From assembly GCA_018105865.1 (NCBI GenBank), contig CM030840.1:13285794-13349793 (forward strand): a DNA stretch of 64,000 bases. Reading direction: 5' to 3'. Position 1 is the first letter of the stretch, and every line of letters starts with the position of its first letter. Below are positions 59,071-64,000 of the stretch, in pieces. The DNA comes from Metaphire vulgaris (taxonomy: Eukaryota; Annelida; Clitellata; Crassiclitellata; Megascolecidae). The notes beneath the pieces are model-generated. The model was not told where the DNA came from, searched no databases, and worked only from the letters and a program-made list of their open reading frames with translations. The translations under genes were made by a program, and so were the position numbers.

Positions 59071-59822
59071 CAGGGTTTCCCATACATTTTGTAACCGCGG
59101 CCCACTTCAGCTGGTTTTGAAACGTGTCGCGACCCTAATCATAGCATGCAATATTTTAAAATGCATTTGGCCATCTGGCGAACGTTAGTTGAAAAATCTT
59201 CTGAGTTTTGAATAAATGGCAAAACTGAAGCTCTGATTCAATTCGAATGAAAATATGGCAAATATATTTTGCAGAATTATTTATATTTTTGCCAAATAGG
59301 AAAAAATGAGAGAAATATTGAAATTTTAAAAAATTACTTTCTTTGAAATTTTGCCACGGACATACCTTTATTACGCGTCCTAAAAATCTTATGAGTATGG
59401 CAACATCGCTTAACCGCTAAATAGTTGTTTAAATATCCGAAAATCCCTATTGTTTTTGGAGTTTCATAGCAAAATGGTCGTAATACGCATTCCTTGTATT
59501 ATTGAGAAATAAGATTAATATTATTTTTAAAAACACTATAAGCCAGAGTTTTCCAAATTTTTAGAACTTTGCGATTCCCTTTAGCGGCTATGTAACATGC
59601 CGCGACCCTGCAAGCATATTTTCAACCAAATTAGATAAAGCATTAATCGTTTTAATTTAAGCCGTATATGGAGTGCTGCAGGCATACAAATTTCTTTAAA
59701 CCTAAGCCTACTTGCAACTTTCAAGGCTTGTGACATTGTGGTATTGGTTAGAAAATGACACTTTTGAATCTAATTTCGCATTGTGACACACTATATCCCT
59801 GGGTCGCGACCCACATTGAAAC
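59071..59822. mobile_element. Duplicated copy of the nested hAT element, right end worn
   Basis: Matches 57324-58095 from CAGGGTTTCCCATACATTTTG to GGGTCGCGACCCACA; the final CACTG is lost. It arose by the segmental duplication, not by its own transposition. Confidence 0.82.
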
Positions 59823-60253
59823 AAAATGACAAAGACAAAATGTCAATAGACTGTGGACTATGGACAGAATCTAAATTCCCGCAAAGATCTCTGCGTCAGT
59901 CGCACCCCGGGTCCATGCGACAAATTCAAGTTATTATGTTTCTAAAATGATTCCCAACATTTTCAAGATCATACTGTTTGTTGCATCAAATCAATGTCAT
60001 CTAATCGTGAAAATGCCGTTTCTTTTATGTTAAAATCAAATAAGTCTGAGCACAGATAGAGTCATAGAGCATGTCCATCATGTTTTCAGTTTTCCATCAT
60101 CATCTCCATCATGGTGTCGTGATCGTGTGTTGTAATCGATTTCTGTGAATCGAAAATTCAAATCTGCCTAGGGCGTCCAAAAGTCAAAAGATGGTCCTGC
60201 AGACTTCTATTGTTGCACAAAAAATCGCTTAGTAGCTTTGGTTTTTCTAAGAG

Positions 60254-60553
60254 GCGCGTCATCATCATCGTCGTCGTCGTCGTCGTCGTCACCACTACAA
60301 AGACAACCACTACCACCACCATCGCCATCATCATTGCCATCATCATCATCATCATCATCATCATCGTTATCGTCGTCGTCGTCACCACTCAAAGTCATCA
60401 TCGCCATCATCATTGCCATCACATCATCGTCATCATCGTCGCCGCCATCATCATCATCATCATCACCATCACCACCGCCAACATCATCATCATCATCATC
60501 ATTATCATCAGCATCAACATCAACATCATCACCATCATCATCATCAGCATCAA

Positions 60554-60588
<35 letters not shown>

Positions 60589-60665
60589 CCATCATCATCA
60601 TCATAATCATCATCATCATCATCGTCGTCGTCGTCGTCGTCGTCATCATCATCAACATCATCCTC
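60254..60665. repeat. CAT/CGT/CAC trinucleotide microsatellite, unit 2
   Basis: About 410 bp, longer than in unit 1, with an extra CACTCAAAGTCATCATCGCC interruption and a second GCCATCATCATTGCC block. Confidence 0.95.
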
Positions 60666-60935
60666 ATGAAATGAATTCTACTAAAAATTAACTATAATTA
60701 TTGTGCAATTGACGAGACATCAGACATCTAAATTGATTGGAATTTTTATAGAGCTAGTACGTTGATAGTTAATTATGTACATGGATATAATTATAGGCTT
60801 TCCAAGCGCATCTGCAAAAATACTGGAGGCAGAGACGATGATAAACGAACTGACATTACAGTATTGCAGTATGTACTTATAATTAAATACGCGATGTTTG
60901 TAATAAAATGACAATTTAAAGAAGCAACGTCAAGA

Positions 60936-61170
60936 AACGTCATTTTGGGGCAGGGGGCTGTTGTCCCCTAGTTTTGAAGGGACAATTTTTTTCGCCAATG
61001 TTTGTGTTATTTAGTTTTTAAATATAATGAATATAATAGGCAAAAAGACTGAAAAGCAAAAAAGGCCATCAACCCCTAAAGGAGGGCTTGATTCGCAAAA
61101 AATGACCGTCAAGTAAAAAAGATCGTCAACTTTTTCGCAAACTTGAAAAACAGTGAAATGACGTCTCTCT
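60936..61170. mobile_element. Worn MITE, AACGTCATTTTGGGG / GAAATGACGTC ends
   Basis: Same arrangement as 51394-51671, with internal GAAAAGCAAAAAAGGCCATC at about 61050. Ends damaged. Confidence 0.55.
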
Positions 61171-62585
61171 GGCAACGTCATGCAGGGCAGATGAAAAAGT
61201 ATAACATCGCAGCAAACTATTTTGCAACTATTTTGAGTACAGTTACAATACGAAGCACGTTTGATTTTCAGGTTTGCTAGCCCATTATACGGCACTTGCC
61301 TAATGTAGTAATCATCTCTTGTGCTCCGGGATGCACTATAGCGGGCTGTGTTTGGCTTACCGGTAGCGAGCATTTACGTATTTGCGTTCGAATAAAGACT
61401 ACGATTAGGCCTATCCATTTGGAAAATGTAAATACGCCGAGACCGAAGCCGAATGGAATCGTTTCCCGTCGCTATGAATGAAGGGAAAAAATTGCCGCGC
61501 TCGATGCGAAACGTTGTACAGTACGTACGCTCGGAGGCAAATTGCATCGCTTGCGAGTAGCAAATGATTCCGAGAGGAAGCTGGCCGGGAGACGATCGAG
61601 AGGCAATTTGACGGTGAATATTGCAAAGAAAACGCAACGCGATTCCTTTGAAAGCCTCGAGATGCTTTTTAAATCTAAAAAACTTGGCCCGGGGCTATAA
61701 TCTCCCTGTGGACATCTGTGTACAGAAATAGCTTCGATTGGACGATCATTCCAACAGCTGACATGCCATGACATGCCATGCTGCCATTAGAGGTCTATTT
61801 TATCATCCGATCCAGTTCAACCATGTTTCGAAACATTAACCATTTAGTCAGCCATCGATTAAATGATGCATTAATGCGCGTTCCGAGTATTTTATTTATT
61901 ACCGCTGTGGTCTATATATACAGGGCTAAATTATTATAATTACTCATACTAATATTACTAATAATTAATTAATTGTGGTTGTTTTTTTGAATTAAGTTTA
62001 AAAAATTTAAATCTTTATTTTTTATTTTTGCAGAATTTCAGAAGTGTTTGCGCATTCAAATCGTCTCAAAATAATCGATTAATCGATTAATTTCGATTAA
62101 AATAATTACATATGGCTTTTAGCTGATCTCCTTGCATTGCAACTCTGCATATTGTCTAATTTGCAGTCTGCAGTTAGCTTTAAAACGAAACAAAGGTGCT
62201 TGCTCATCTCTTCCCTTAAATGCTTAACTGCAGCATTGCTTTCATTACTCGCCATTGTTGTCTGAACGAAATAGAATGATAGTAAGCTAAGTAGATAATC
62301 AAGTAAATAGGTTACAAAAATATTAAAATTTAATCTAAAAATTAATCAATTTAATCGACTAAAGATTTTAACGATTAATCGATGAATTAATCAATAATTA
62401 ATCGTTAATATAAGCAGCCATAAAAATATACATGATTTTTCTGCCTCTTTGCGTGGAATTCATTTGATTTACATGTATACAATCCTACCATAGTAAACTA
62501 TTTAGTAAATTAGTACAGATTCTTAACCACCACACTAGATTCAGCGCAAATAACAAGAGTTCAGTGGAGGTACAAAAAGATTCTA
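61171..62585. other. Intergenic, no gene recognised
   Basis: A CpG-moderate segment (61290-61760) is followed by AT-rich DNA with ATTAATCGATTAAT-type palindromic runs at about 62068-62105 and 62335-62405. No supported exon. Confidence 0.4.
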
Positions 62586-62589
62586 AAAA

Positions 62590-62790
62590 CCAGAAAGCAG
62601 CACAATAAGAAAAGAGATTGGAAAATCTAGCCATAACAGGAAAAATAGAGGGGAAAAGAGCAAGAGGAAGACAAAGAATAAAGTTTACGGACAGCCTAAG
62701 AGATGAACTGTAGACAACATCGAACTGATAAGAGCCAGAAACAGAGAAGAGTGTCCACGCCGGGTGGAGAAGAAGGAGGTGGAGTGACGC
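62590..62790 (+). mobile_element. LINE 3' end remnant
   Basis: Reads LENLAITGKIEGKRARGRQR, then FTDSLRDEL, then ARNREEC, the same terminal blocks as at 19440-19800, frameshifted. Confidence 0.65.
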
Positions 62791-63180
62791 CATCTAGGGG
62801 CGTGGCACAACTACGTCACCGACTGACATGACACATCCAATTCGTGACCGGGACGCACTCCGTGACCGGATGATTCCGGGAACTACACAGTCCGTAGCCG
62901 ACAAAGACAACACGACCCCGAACGAAAGTGCTGCCGAAGTCACCCAGCCCGCCACCCACCGGCGTATGACTTACAGATCCATGGAACGCTCCGGTGGGGT
63001 GCGCCGCGGATGGTAGCTTAGGCGGGGAAAGGGGGACGGATACCGTCGCGCAATGTATCGGTTTCTTGATTGCTGTGTGTGTGTGTGTGTGTGTTCTCGG
63101 TTTTTGTCGTCCCTTGAAAATGCGGTTACCGTGGCAACAGTCGATTGGCAACGGGACCGACCGTCGACGACGGAGGGCTT
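62760..63180. promoter_or_regulatory. CpG-rich island, possible promoter or first exon
   Basis: Contains GGGGCGTGGC (about 62797) and CTACGTCACC (about 62811), then an open plus-strand frame of 62 codons from ATG at 62828 and a minus-strand frame over the same DNA. Neither peptide is recognised. A GT tract (63077-63092) and GA tract (63187-63228) follow. Confidence 0.3.
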
Positions 63181-63183
63181 AGC

Positions 63184-63230
<47 letters not shown>

Positions 63231-63355
63231 TCCGCAATTGGGACACAGCGTCTCCATTGATGGAAGAGAAAGCTAAAACATTTACGACCATTTGCAATTC
63301 TATTTCTATAGCAGAAATAACAAAACGATCATTATAAATAACAGTAACATTTATA

Positions 63356-63376
63356 CTACTACTGCTGCTACTACTA

Positions 63377-63454
<78 letters not shown>

Positions 63455-63464
63455 TTATTACTAT

Positions 63465-63501
<37 letters not shown>

Positions 63502-63506
63502 GACTA

Positions 63507-63537
<31 letters not shown>

Positions 63538-63588
63538 TATTATTATTACTACTACTACTACTACTACTACTACTGCTACTGCTACTAC
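63356..63588. repeat. ACT/GCT/ATT trinucleotide microsatellite
   Basis: About 230 bp of mixed trinucleotides, abutting a CAGTGGCGGTTC MITE end at 63589. Confidence 0.95.
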
Positions 63589-63665
63589 CAGTGGCGGTTC
63601 AAGGAATTCTTGGTGGGGAGATGAAAAAAATTATAGGAAGTTGGTGGAGGTGTAAAGTTTTAAAA
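63589..63665. mobile_element. 5' part of a CAGTGGCGGTTC MITE
   Basis: CAGTGGCGGTTCAAGGAATT followed by the ATAGGAAGTTGGTGGAGG block seen at 13160-13200 and 25860-25895. The other end was not found before the window ends. Confidence 0.65.
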
Positions 63666-64000
63666 AATAAATGAGAGAAAAAAGGTAATTCTTCTTAGTG
63701 TTTTGCCCGTGTCACCCCCGTGGCTACCACAATGATTCCAATAATGGAACAATTCCAAAGTTATCAATCCTAAGAACACCAGACGTTGTAATAGAACGAA
63801 ATTTAGAAAGAAAACGTAACACTGTTTTATTAGCGTCATCGGGTATTTTAGAAAGCCGCAAAAATACTCGATCAATTTATTATTCTGGTCAAGTCGATCA
63901 TGAGGAACTCTGTATCGATGTTAATTAAGTAAGTATGTTAGAATAATATTCAGTCTTCGAATTTTCTAATCGTTCGATCGAACCCCCTCCCCCCCCCCCC

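Larger units (their letters stand above)
57305..60812. repeat. Tandem segmental duplication of about 1.75 kb
   Basis: Unit 1 (about 57305-59046) and unit 2 (about 59047-60812) share, in order, the CAGGTTTCCCATACATTTTG hAT element, the CTGCCTAGGGCGTCC element end, the flank GTTTTTCTAAGAGGCGC, the CAT/CGT microsatellite, and a tail through AGAGCTAGTACGTT to GGCTTTCCAAGCGC. Landmark offsets are 1747, about 1680 and about 1770 bp, the spread coming from microsatellite and small indel differences. Confidence 0.92.

Noticed and set aside
58465..60691. Open frames rich in I, V, S, H or M over both duplicated units
   Set aside because: Translations of CAT/CGT trinucleotide arrays; every frame on both strands is open.
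61011..61373. 120-codon minus-strand frame
   Set aside because: Part of it overlaps a worn MITE (60936-61170) and no domain or splice border is visible.

Overview
The window is animal nuclear DNA. It is AT-rich, split by introns and saturated with SINEs, LINE fragments, short hAT-type DNA transposons and very long microsatellites. A nicotinic receptor gene with the classic animal intron positions, a secreted protein built from phase-1 cysteine-module exons, and tRNA-headed and 5S-headed SINEs point to a marine invertebrate. An echinoderm or close relative is my best guess, from remembered resemblance of the SINE body; nothing here proves it. No bacterial operon, phage, CRISPR array or intact rRNA/tRNA gene was seen.

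Two protein genes can be reconstructed, both on the minus strand. (1) 304-2002 holds the first three coding exons of a nicotinic acetylcholine receptor subunit, continuing past the left edge. The exons are 228, 45 and 110 nt with phases 0, 0 and 2, the layout of this family. One 5S-headed SINE and one tRNA-headed SINE sit in its two introns, each with a clean target-site duplication (TSD). (2) 14084-30031 holds a six-exon gene for a predicted 272-residue secreted protein: a signal-peptide exon followed by five cysteine-rich exons (EB/EGF-like modules). All five introns are phase 1, there is no internal stop, and a TATA-like box lies about 60 bp before the start codon.

The rest is mostly a transposon landscape. 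At least twenty hAT-type elements can be delimited by 5'-CA(G)...(C)TG-3' ends and 8-bp TSDs, several nested two or three deep (4175-5498, 21243-23643, 56561-58518). Many families with different ends share an internal box close to GACAAGCAAAAAAGGTC. Degenerate LINE pieces lie at about 18.97-19.80, 21.7-22.0, 31.9-32.6, 34.8-35.1, 44.2-44.8, 46.8-47.25, 52.84-52.99 and 62.6-62.8 kb, and several end directly in a microsatellite. A 1.75-kb segment is tandemly duplicated at 57.3-60.8 kb.

CpG-rich, motif-rich islands at 11.64-11.90, 36.2-36.75, 45.86-46.40 and 62.76-63.18 kb may be promoters or first exons of genes I cannot recognise. A few isolated exon-like stretches (12343-12541, 39600-39730, 42649-42756) are given with low confidence.
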